Below, in pieces: positions 22,836-32,110 of a stretch of DNA of 64,000 bases (within the stretch, counting starts at the first letter, position 1; each line of letters begins with the position of its first letter). The DNA lies in assembly GCA_034770075.1 (NCBI GenBank), contig CM068377.1, positions 54,616,275-54,680,274 on the forward strand. Reading direction: 5' to 3'. This DNA comes from Aralia elata. Lineage: Eukaryota > Streptophyta > Magnoliopsida > Apiales > Araliaceae. A program made the translations under genes and the position numbers. The notes below the pieces were generated by a model. It had not been told where the DNA came from and did not search any database. It saw nothing but the letters and a program-made list of their open reading frames with translations.

Positions 22836-23236
22836 TTAATGAAAAACTCGATCCTGTGCCCTATCCATTGCTGTGTGGAAAACATGCTCCATCTCATCTA
22901 TCTTGGCTTTCTTTGACTGCATCTTATCCTCAACATGGTCTGCTTGATCAGCAGCTTTCATCCACGCGTCCTCAACTCTAGCACGTTTTGTAAACTCTTC
23001 TCTTAGCTCACTCTTCAATTTCTCCACTTCAACTGATAACTCTTCTTTTTGGCTCTCTACCTGTACCAGCTTCGACTCCACGTCCCCAAGACGTATGTCA
23101 AGCTCCTCAATCTCATTATTCTTTTGCTCTATGGTGGTCTGACGATCTGCCACCTGCGCCTCCAACTCCTCCACCCTATCATGCAACTCTATGTTACGAT
23201 CATACACCTGCTCATACATCTGAACACCTAAGGAAG
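22836..23236 (-). pseudogene. Extra ORF upstream of gag (coiled-coil part) in the Tekay-like element
   Basis: 127 codons from MYEQVYDRNIELHDRV, rich in Glu, Lys, Gln and Leu with regular heptads (VEELEAQV, EIEELDIRLGDVESKL, LSVEVEKLKSEL): a long predicted coiled coil. It lies between the 5' LTR and gag on the coding strand. The nested element at 23242 splits it: removing that insertion and one duplication copy joins it in frame to the acidic segment at 31687-31880, about 199 residues in all. I do not recognise the protein; it is not a standard Tekay component. Confidence 0.7.
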
Positions 23237-23241
23237 ATAAT
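23237..23241. repeat. Target-site duplication ATAAT, left copy
   Basis: Precedes the LTR start TGTAATACCC; second copy at 31682-31686 after the right LTR end. Confidence 0.92.
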
Positions 23242-23602
23242 TGTAATACCCTGAATATTTATGAGGCTTATAAATACGATCGTATATGGTTAGAGGTTAA
23301 TTTAGTGACCTAAAACTAGGTATTTAGAAGTTTAAAACCTTAAGCCCTAATAAGATTCGAATTTATGTGCTTAATAAAGATCCAAATGATATTTCGAAGC
23401 AGGTGTTTTGTGATTATATTATGTAAACGATGAATTAGGTCAAATAAAAATTTTTAGTCAAGCTGCTTAGTCGTGCTTACATTAACAAAATGATTTGTCG
23501 TGCTTTCCACGATTTCACCAAGAAGTATCTTGACAAATTATTTTTGACAAGTTGTTGTGTCGTGCTTAAGAATGACAAAGTGATTTGTCGTGCTTACGGT
23601 AA

Positions 23603-23859
23603 CAAGCTGCACTGTCGAGCTTAGAAGATATTTTCATTAAGGAGCTTAGATTACAAGCTGCATTGTCGAGCTTGGAAGATATTTTCATTGAAAAGCTTAG
23701 AAGATAGGTTTAATTGCAAGCTGCACTGTCGAGCTTAGAAGATATTTTCATTGAGAAGCTTAGATTGCAAGCTGCATTGTCGAGCTTAGAAGATATTTTC
23801 ATTGAGGAGCTTAGAAGATAGGCTCAATTGCAAGTTACATTGTCGAGCTTAGAAGATAT
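23603..23859. repeat. U3 tandem array alternating 51- and 63-bp units (114-bp higher-order)
   Basis: CAAGCTGCA starts at 23603, 23654, 23717, 23768 and 23831 (last one CAAGTTACA): spacing 51, 63, 51, 63. The core is TGTCGAGCTTAGAAGATATT plus a GGAGCTTAGA tail, with or without AGATAGGTTCA. The 3' LTR has the same at 29398-29740 (51, 63, 51, 63, 63). Confidence 0.92.
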
Positions 23860-24210
23860 TGTAATACCCTGAATATTTATGAGGCTTATAAATGCAATCG
23901 TATATGGTTAGAGGTTAATTTAGTGACCTAAAACTAGGTATCGAGAAGTTTAAAATCTTAAACCCCAACGAGATTTAAATTTTGTATCATATGTGCTTAA
24001 ATAAATATCCAAATGATATTTCGAAGCAGGTGTTTTGTGATTATATCGTGTAAACGATAAATTTGATCAAATAAAATTTTTTCGCCAAGCAGCTGTGTCG
24101 TGCTTACACGGACAAAATGATTTGTCGTGCTTCCGGCGAATTCACCAAGAAGCGTCCTGACAAATTATTTTTAGTAAGCTGCTGTGTCGTGCTTCGAAAT
24201 AACAAAGTGA

Positions 24211-24325
24211 TTTGTCGTGCTTACGCTTTGTCGTGCTTATGCCTTGTCGTGCTTACGCTTTGTCATGCTTACGCTTTGTCGTGCTTACGCTTTGTCGTGC
24301 TTATGCTTTGTCGTGCTTACGCCTG
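24211..24325. repeat. 16-bp tandem array TTTGTCGTGCTTACGC in the solo LTR U3
   Basis: Seven copies at exact 16-bp steps (24211, 24227, 24243 ... 24307) with few substitutions, followed by two GCCTGGCACACGC units. The outer LTRs have single GTCGTGCTTA words here, so the array is an expansion private to this subfamily. Confidence 0.93.
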
Positions 24326-24490
24326 GCACACGCCGGCTTACGCCTGGCACACGCTAGGTACTAAATTGTAATCAATCTAGGTACTAAAGTGTAATTAACC
24401 ACCTTTTCTTAGCTTAAAGTCTAATTAACCTATGTACCAAAGTGTAATAAGCCGAGCCCCTAACGTGCAATTAGCGAAACTTGGTTTTTC

Positions 24491-24498
24491 TGTAAATA
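24491..24498 (+). promoter_or_regulatory. Decayed TATA box of the solo LTR
   Basis: TGTAAATA where the two outer LTRs have TATAAATA in the same context (TTGGTTTTTCT.TAAATAGC). Confidence 0.6.
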
Positions 24499-24707
24499 GC
24501 AAGCTCAGTTCATTCATTCCTTACTATTTTTCAAGAGCAGTTCAAGAGCAAAAACACTCAATGTTTATATTCTGAGAGATATTGTGAGATAAAAATTACT
24601 TTCGAAGTATCGAAGCGTTGCGCGATTGGAAGTAAAGCTAGCAACTACAAGAGGTATTACTCTAGTGGTTATTATTTTCATTCTTCTTTTTATATTTAGT
24701 AAAAATA

Positions 24708-25012
24708 TAATTTTATAAGCAGTTATAATGCCCAAATTATTTTAAGTATATAGTACAAAAGTCCTATTTACAAGAAGTTATAATGTCCGATTTTCTTCAA
24801 GTATTTAGTAAGAATATTCATTTTATAAGCAGTTATAATGCTGAAATTATTTCAAATATAATAGCCGAATATTCATTTTATAAGCAATTATAATGCTCAA
24901 TTTATTTTAAATATAGTTAATGAATATTCATTTTATATGCAGTTATAATCTTGAAATTATTTCATGTATATTAGAAGGAGTCTTATTTATAAGCGGTTAT
25001 AATACCCGGAAT
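24708..25012. repeat. Approximately 55-bp diverged tandem array with GCAGTTATAATG core (solo LTR)
   Basis: Six units each containing (T)ATAAGCAGTTATAATG followed by an AAATTATTT(T/C)A stretch and ending near TATTCAT or GTCCTA. Equivalent arrays are at 27170-27570 and 30060-30460 in the other LTRs. Downstream of the TATA box, so within R/U5. Confidence 0.8.
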
Positions 25013-26944
25013 AAAACTTAAAAGATTTAATCGTTAAAATGCTTAAATAGCCTAGCATAATCCAAGGAAAGGAAAAGCTTGGAGGATAAAAGTTCTAAAG
25101 CTTACACTTCAGAAGATTGAGCGGGGAATGAAAAATTAGCGTTAACATATTATCCATATTCAGGCAAGTGTCCTAACCTTACTCAAGTTATATTTACGCA
25201 AGTCTTCTAACCTTGTTATATTATGCAAGTATTATACATCTTGCTATCAATTATTGTGAAGTTATTGCTTCTTGTTCAGCATAACTTAAAAATGAATCAT
25301 TGTTCATATATTAAAGCGGAAATTTATTGTGTCAAACCAAATTATTTTGGTACGACATCTTATAATGAGTAAAATGAGACACCGTAGATGGAAGGTGATC
25401 TCGAAAGCTTATGATAAGGTAGTGTGACGTTAATGGAATAAAATTGACATAAATGGTTCATTACCTACCAGATATCCAAACTCAAATGGTTCTAAGTCCT
25501 TGAAAACTGATAGAACTAAATGAAATATATGGTTCCGGTACAGAACCCTCAGTTATATACATCAACTGACATCTTTCGAATCAAACACATTGTGTTTATA
25601 TATTCAAATGAACTTGCTGAGCATTTGTAGCCCATTCTTGCGCATATCTTATTTGCAGCTTTAAATGATAATCCCAGCACCTCTAGTACAGATAAAGGAA
25701 AAGGACATGTTTATTAGTTTTATTTTCTGTTTTGAATAATCTAAGTCTTCTATAAGGCTTTGTTGTAATAACTTAGTACTGAGAACGATGTAATCGAACC
25801 AAATGATATGTAATATATTATGATCCTTTATTTCATCGAATGCGTTATACTCTGATCTTTATTTTGTTTAGCATAGCTGTACTAAGTTAAATACAGTATC
25901 TATACGAACTATACATCTGAATCAGGGTATTTAAATGATGTTGAAAGTCCTATAAGCTCTGAGGTTATACTTAATGAGCGCCGGTAAGGTGCCATCTTTA
26001 CCAGAATGCGCCCCTCAGTTCTATGGACAATCTTATCATTAATACTGTGAATGTCAGATAGATAGGGAATATAAATATAAAAGAGGTATTCATTAGTTGT
26101 GAATCTATACATCCAAGTGAGGGTATCCAAACACAGACAACGTTCTGGCCGGAAAACTAGTACCTGTTGTGGGATACTGTGAACCTTGGATAGATAGAAG
26201 TTATATATTATGGAATATCTAATAGGTGGTTAACTAGTTAAGCTTGAACAAAAGATTTCTTACAAAGGTATAAAGATTTAAGTTGAAGATGTAGAAGTCA
26301 TTTAGACTATACTAGATTAATATTATTGGCAATGTCTAGAAAGTTCTGACGAGGAAAGGGGTTAGGTCATTTAATTGCGCGCTGTTTTAACGGAAAGCCA
26401 CCTCTTTCCTGGGAAACTGCCTGGTTGCTAATACTGCAAGTCTCAGATAGATAAATGGAGATTTGTTTTTTAAGTCTTTTAGGACTTATTTGTAATAAGA
26501 ATAAGTTATATGGGAATGTTATACTAATGAACAAATGATATTTTATAATATTATCACTTTTCCGCACTTTACTCTGATTATTAGAAGTTAAGATTTCTAT
26601 ATATGATTCAAATCAATTGTATTATGAGTTTTTATAGAAACTTATCGTGTACATTACCTTTAAGTTAATGAATGTTTTGAATAAGGATGTACAAGTCAGC
26701 ACGAAGTCCGACCTGGCTAAAAGAAGTAAGCAGGTGGATTTTCGGGGCGTGACAGATATTTTCATTGAGGAGCTTAGAAGATAGGTTCAATTGCAAGCTG
26801 CATTGTCGAGCTTGGAAGATATTTTCATTGAGGAGCTTAGAAGCATATTCTAAGAATTTGCTAGGTACTAAAGTGTAATTAACCTAGGTACCAAAGTGTA
26901 ATAAGCCAAGCCCCTAACATTCAATTAGCGAAACTTAGTTTTTC

Positions 26945-26952
26945 TATAAATA
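26945..26952 (+). promoter_or_regulatory. TATA box, 5' LTR of the short-bodied element
   Basis: TATAAATA in TTTTTCTATAAATAGCACGCTC; same position as 29840-29847 in the 3' LTR. Confidence 0.7.
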
Positions 26953-28126
26953 GCACGCTCAGTTCATTCATTCCTTACTGCTTTTCAAGAGCAGTTCAAG
27001 AGCAAAAACAGTCTATATTTATATTCTGAGAGATATTGTGAGATAAAAATTAGTTTCTAAGCATCGAAGCGCGGCGCGATTGGAAGTAAAGCTAGCAACT
27101 ACACGAGGTATTACTCTAGTGGTTATTATTTTCATTCTTCTTTATACATTTATTAAAAATATACTTTTATAAGCAGTTATAATGCCCAAATTATTTTAAG
27201 TATATAGTACAAAAGTCCTATTTACAAGCAGTTATAATGTCCAAATTATTTTAAGTATATAGTACAAAAGTCCTATTTACAAGCAGTTATAATGTCCGAT
27301 TTATTTCTCTTATATATTAGAAAATATACTTTTATAAACAGTTACTATGTCTGATTTTCTTCAAGTATTTAGTAAGAATATTCATTTTATAAGCAGTTAT
27401 AATGCTGAAATTATTTCAAATATAATAGCCGAATATTCATTTTATAAGCAATTATAATTCTCAATTTATTTTAAATATAGTTGATGAATATTCATTTTAT
27501 ATGCAGTTAGAATGTTGAAATTATTTCATGTATATTAGAAGGAGTCTTATGTATAAGCGGTTACAATACCCGGAATAAAACTTAAAAGATTTAATCGTTA
27601 AAATGCTTAATTAGCCTAGCATAATCCTAGGAAAGGAAAAGTTTGGAGGATAAAAGTTCTAAAGCTTACACTTCAGAAGATTGAGCGGGGAATGAAAAAT
27701 TAGCGTTAACATATTATTCATATTCAAGCAAGTCTACTTAATTGTTGAAATGCACTCCGTGCAATAACGTGTCTTATTTATGAGGTTTATTGTTATGCAA
27801 GTATTGTTTCTTTTGCACCGCGTGCATTAACATGCTTGTTATCTTTTATGTGCAACGTGATAGTGATTGCTAAATTTTAATTGAAAACCATGTTAGTATC
27901 TGAGTTGAACAACTCTCTTGTATGGGTAAGAGTTTAAGATGTGTTAGGAAACCGATCTAACTCATTGAGGTAACATTTGTCGCAGTGTAGAGGTATCGTA
28001 GAAGCGATATACACTGTTGATACAATTGTAGCAGTGGTGATGAGACGGGGAACTAATTCATTAGTTCGTGGGTGGGGAAACACTCAGTTCACTATATTGA
28101 TAATCGTTGAGATCTTGTATCAGCTT

Positions 28127-28131
<5 letters not shown>

Positions 28132-28168
<37 letters not shown>
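28132..28168. repeat. (TA)n microsatellite in the 5' LTR
   Basis: About 18 TA units; the 3' LTR has about 22 at 31029-31073. The main visible length difference between the two LTRs. Confidence 0.95.
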
Positions 28169-28169
<1 letters not shown>

Positions 28170-28775
28170 TGAAAAGGTGATTCTCTTCTCATATATATAT
28201 ATCTGTTAGACTTGTTGGGCATTCTTATGCTCATTCTTGCAATTATCCTAAACAAATTATAGCTAAGGAGGAATTACCAGACGATTCTGGCGGTATAAAG
28301 AAAGTTGAAGATGTAGAAGTCATTTAAACTATGCTAGATTAACATTATTGGCAATGTTTAGAAAGTTCTGACGAGAAAAGGGGTTAGGTCATTTAATTGC
28401 ACGCCGTTTTAACGGAAAGCCCCCTCTTTCCTGGGAACTGCCTGGTTGCTAATACTGCAAGTCTCAGATAGATAAATGGAGATTTGTTTTTAAGTTTTTT
28501 AGGACTTATTTGTAATAAGAACAAGTTATCTGGGAATGTTGTAACAATGAACAGATGATATTTTATAATATTATCACTTTTCCGCATTATACTCTGATTA
28601 TTAGAAGTTAAGATTTCTATATACGATTCAAATCAATTATATTACGAGTTTTTATAGAAACTTATCGTGTACTTTACCTTTAAGTTAATGAATGTTTTGA
28701 ATAAGGTTATACAAGTCAGCCCGAAGTCCGACCCGGCTAAAAAAAAGCTAGCAGGTGGATTTCAGGGGTGTGACA

Positions 28776-29036
28776 TTTTGGTATCAGAGCATTAGGTTAT
28801 AGCTCTTGGGTAAGAGTACCTTAGGATATAGCCTGCGTAAAATTTTGGGGATAGAAAAAAACTCGTAAAAATAAAGTTAAAAAATGCTTACACTGGAATT
28901 TTGAGGACGAAATTCTTATAAGGAGGAGAGAATGTAATATCCCAAATATTTATAGAACTTATAAATATGATATTGAATGACTAAAGGTAGCTGTAAAGTT
29001 AATTTCGAGGACGAAATTCTTTAAAGTAGGGGTGAA
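28776..29036 (+). other. Complete body of the short-bodied element: primer site, 3' remnants, polypurine tract
   Basis: TGGTATCAGAGC at 28779-28790 matches the tRNA-iMet primer site used by many plant LTR elements. Then GAGGACGAAATTCTTATAAG and a first polypurine tract ending GGAGGAGAGAA, an LTR-like start TGTAATATCCCAAATATT at 28933, about 70 bp of follow-on, then a second GAGGACGAAATTCTTTAAAG and GTAGGGGTGAA directly before the 3' LTR. No room for a protein. Confidence 0.88.
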
Positions 29037-31022
29037 TGTAATACCCTGAATATTTATGAGGCTTATAAATACGATCGTATATGGTTAGAGGTTAATTTAG
29101 TGACCTAAAACTAGGTATTTAGAAGTTTAAAACCTTAAGCCCTAATGAGATTCGAATTTAAGTGCTTAATAAAGATCCAAATGATATTTCGAAGCAGGTG
29201 TTTTGTGATTATATTATGTAAACGATGAATTAGGTCAAATAAAAATTTTTAGTCAAGCTGCTTAGTCGTGCTTACATTGACAAAATGATTTGTCGTGCTT
29301 TCCACGATTTCACCAAGAAGTATCTTGAAAAATTATTTTTGACAAGTTGTTGTGTCGTGCTTAACAATGACAAAGTGATTTGTCGTGCTTACAGTAACAA
29401 GCTGCACTGTCGAGCTTAGAAGATATTTTCATTAAGGAGCTTAGATTACAAGCTGCATTGTCGAGCTTGGAAGATATTTTCATTGAAAAGCGTAGAAGAT
29501 AGGTTTAATTGCAAGCTGCACTGTCGAGCTTAGAAGATATTTTCATTGAGGAGCTTAGATTGCAAGCTGCATTGTCGAGCTTAGAAGATATTTTTATTGA
29601 GGAGCTTAGAAGATGGGTTCAATTGCAAGCTACACTGTCGAGCTTAGAAGATATTTTCATTGAGGAGCTTAGAAGATAGGTTCAATTGCAAGCTGCATTG
29701 TCGAGCTTGGAAGATATTTTCATTGAGAAGCTTAGAAGCATAATCTAAGAATTTGCTAGGTACTAAAGTGTAATTAACCTAGGTACCAAAGTGTAATAAG
29801 CCGAGCCCCTAACGTGCAATTAGCGAAACTTGGTTTTTCTATAAATAGCGAGCTCAATTCGTTCATTCCTTACTACTTTTCAAGAGCAGTTCAATATCAA
29901 AAACACTCTATATTTATATTCTGAGAGATATTGTGAGATAAAAATTACTTTCTAAGCATCGAAGCGTTGCGCGATTAGAAGTAAAGCTAGCAACTACAAG
30001 AGGTATTACTCTAGTGGTTATTATTTTCATTCTTCTTTATATATTTAGTAAAAATATACTTTTATAAGAAGTTATAATGCCCAAATTATTTTAAGTATAT
30101 AGTACTAAAGTCCTATTTACAAGCAGTTATAATGCCCAAATTATTTTAAGTATATAGTACAAAAGTCCTATTTACAAGCAGTTATAATGTCCGATTTATT
30201 TCTCTTATATATTAGAAAATATATTTTTATAAGCAGTTACTATGTCCGATTTTCTTCAAGTATTTAGTAAGAATATTCATTTTAATAAACAATTATAATG
30301 CTGAAATTATTTCAAATATAATAGCCGAATATTCATTTTATAAGCAATTATAATTCTCAATTTATTTTAAATATAGTTGATGAATATTCATTTTATATGC
30401 AGTTAGAATGTTGAAATTATTTCATGTATATTAGAAGGAGTCTTATTTATAAGCGGTTACAATACCCGGAATAAAACTTAAAAGATTTAATCGTTAAAAT
30501 GCTTAATTAGCCTAGCATAATCCTAGGAAAGGAAAAGTTTGGAGGATAAAAGTTCTAAAGCTTACACTTCAGAAGATTGAGCGGGGAATGAAAAATTAGC
30601 GTTAACATATTATTCATATTCAGGCAGGTCTACTTAATTGTTGAAATGCACTCCGTGCAATAACGTGTCTTATTTATGAGGTTTATTGTTATGCAAGTAT
30701 TGTTTCTTTTGCACCGCGTGCATTAACATGCTTGTTATCTTTTATGTGCAACGTGATAGTGATTGCTAAATTTTAATTGAAAACCATGTTAGTATCTGAG
30801 TTGAACAACTCTCTTGTATGGGTAAGAGTTTAAGATGTGTTAGGAAACCGATCTAACTCATTGAGGTAACATTTGTCGCAGTGTAGAGGTATCGTAGAAG
30901 CGATATACACTGTTGATACAATTGTAGCAGTGGTGATGAGACGGGGAACTAATTCATTAGTTCGTGGGTGGGGAAACACTCAGTTCACTATATTGATAAT
31001 CGTTGAGATCTTGTATCAGCTT

Positions 31023-31075
<53 letters not shown>

Positions 31076-31681
31076 TGAAAAGGTGATTCTCTTCTCATAT
31101 ATATATATCTGTTAGACTTATTGGGCATTCTTATGCTCATTCTTGCAATTATCCTAAACAAATTATAGCTAAGGAGGAATTACCAGACGATTCTGGCGGT
31201 ACAAAGAAAGTTGAAGATGTAGAAGTCATTTAAACTATGCTAGATTAACATTATTGGCAATGTTTAGAAAGTTCTGACGAGAAAAGGGGTTAGGTCATTT
31301 AATTGCACGCCGTTTTAACGGAAAGCCCCCTCTTTCCTGGGAACTGCCTGGTTGCTAATACTGCAAGTCTCAGATAGATAAATGGATATTTGTTTTTAAG
31401 TCTTTTAGGACTTATTTGTAATAAGAACAAGTTATCTGGGAATGTTGTAACAATGAACAGATGATATTTTATAATATTATCACTTTTCCGCATTATACTC
31501 TGATTATTAGAAGTTAAGATTTCTATATACGATTCAAATCAATTATATTACGAGTTTTTATAGAAACTTATCGTGTACTTTACCTATAAGTTAATGAATG
31601 TTTTGAATAAGGTTATACAAGTCAGCATGAAGTCCGACCTGGCTAAAAAAAAGGTAGCAGGTGGATTTCGGGGCTGTGACA
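29037..31681 (+). repeat. 3' LTR of the short-bodied element (2645 bp)
   Basis: TGTAATACCC to GGGCTGTGACA. Contains the 51/63-bp array (29398-29740), TATAAATA at 29840-29847, the 55-bp array and (TA)n at 31029-31073. Followed by the duplication ATAAT. Confidence 0.93.
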
Positions 31682-31686
31682 ATAAT

Positions 31687-31880
31687 GGTATCTCCTCAGG
31701 GTCTTCTTCCTCCTCCTCAATCTCCTCAGGATCCTCCTCAGGATTAGTCTCAGGCTCGTACTCAGGACCTACAACTGTGATCAATAGGAATGGCTCCCTC
31801 TGTACTAGCTGCTCCCGGACTACATGAACATCTCGGGGCTCCTCCTCCCTGGCCTAACTGGATCCTCTTATATCAGTCAT
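31687..31880 (-). pseudogene. Extra ORF upstream of gag, acidic N-terminal part
   Basis: ATG at 31880 (MTDIRGSS), then a TAG stop where CAG (Gln) is the simplest ancestor, then VVGPEYEPETNPEEDPEEI, a strongly acidic low-complexity stretch. It joins in frame to the coiled-coil part at 23236-22836 if the nested insertion is removed. It lies about 215 bp downstream of the primer site on the minus strand, ahead of gag. Confidence 0.7.
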
Positions 31881-32094
31881 CCTGCCACCAAAATTTTAAG
31901 TTTAATTAATACTCGATACTACTTGCGAGCACATAAATTATAACACATAAGTTATAGCACATAAAGTCTTTTATTATCTTTAATGAATTCCTTAATTCAT
32001 TCCTTAGAACTCGATAAGAGTTTTAACACCACTAAATTTTCGTTTCTTAACAAGGCTAACTCCTAAGGTTCCCTACCTAAGGTTCTTAACCTAC

Positions 32095-32110
32095 GGCTCT
32101 GATACCAACC
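32095..32110 (-). other. Primer binding site of the Tekay-like element
   Basis: Minus strand GGTTGGTATCAGAGCC immediately after the 5' LTR end; complementary to the 3' end of initiator Met tRNA, as usual for this group. It fixes the orientation of the element. Confidence 0.9.

Larger units (their letters stand above)
23860..26754 (+). mobile_element. Solo LTR (2895 bp) inside the 5' LTR
   Basis: TGTAATACCCTGAATATT to GGGCGTGACA, flanked by GATAT at 23855-23859 and 26755-26759. No body and no second LTR, so the product of LTR-LTR recombination. Its two ends match the surrounding LTR family, but its middle (about 25150-26270) is different from the corresponding part of the outer LTRs, and its U3 array is built on a 16-bp unit. 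It is a separate subfamily. Confidence 0.93.
23242..28775 (+). repeat. 5' LTR of the short-bodied element (interrupted by a solo LTR)
   Basis: Starts TGTAATACCCTGAATATT, ends GGGGTGTGACA. Segments 23242-23859 and 26755-28775 flank the solo LTR. Contains U3 tandem repeats, a TATAAATA box at 26945-26952, a roughly 55-bp repeat array (27170-27570) and a (TA)n run at 28132-28168. Confidence 0.92.
23242..31681 (+). mobile_element. Non-autonomous LTR element with 2.64-kb LTRs and a 261-bp body, inserted in the Tekay element
   Basis: 5' LTR 23242-28775 (about 2634 bp once the inner solo LTR and its duplication are subtracted), primer site 28779-28790, body 28776-29036, 3' LTR 29037-31681 (2645 bp), duplication ATAAT. 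No gag or pol. The two LTRs are almost identical by eye, so the insertion is young relative to its broken host element. Plus orientation follows from the order LTR, primer site, polypurine tract, LTR. Confidence 0.93.

Noticed and set aside
24117..24371. 84-codon Cys/Leu-rich ORF with repeated LSCLRFVVL words
   Set aside because: Translation of the 16-bp tandem array in the solo LTR U3.
28061..28255. Small ORFs with IYIYIY runs in the LTR (also 30873-31115)
   Set aside because: Translations of the (TA)n microsatellite.
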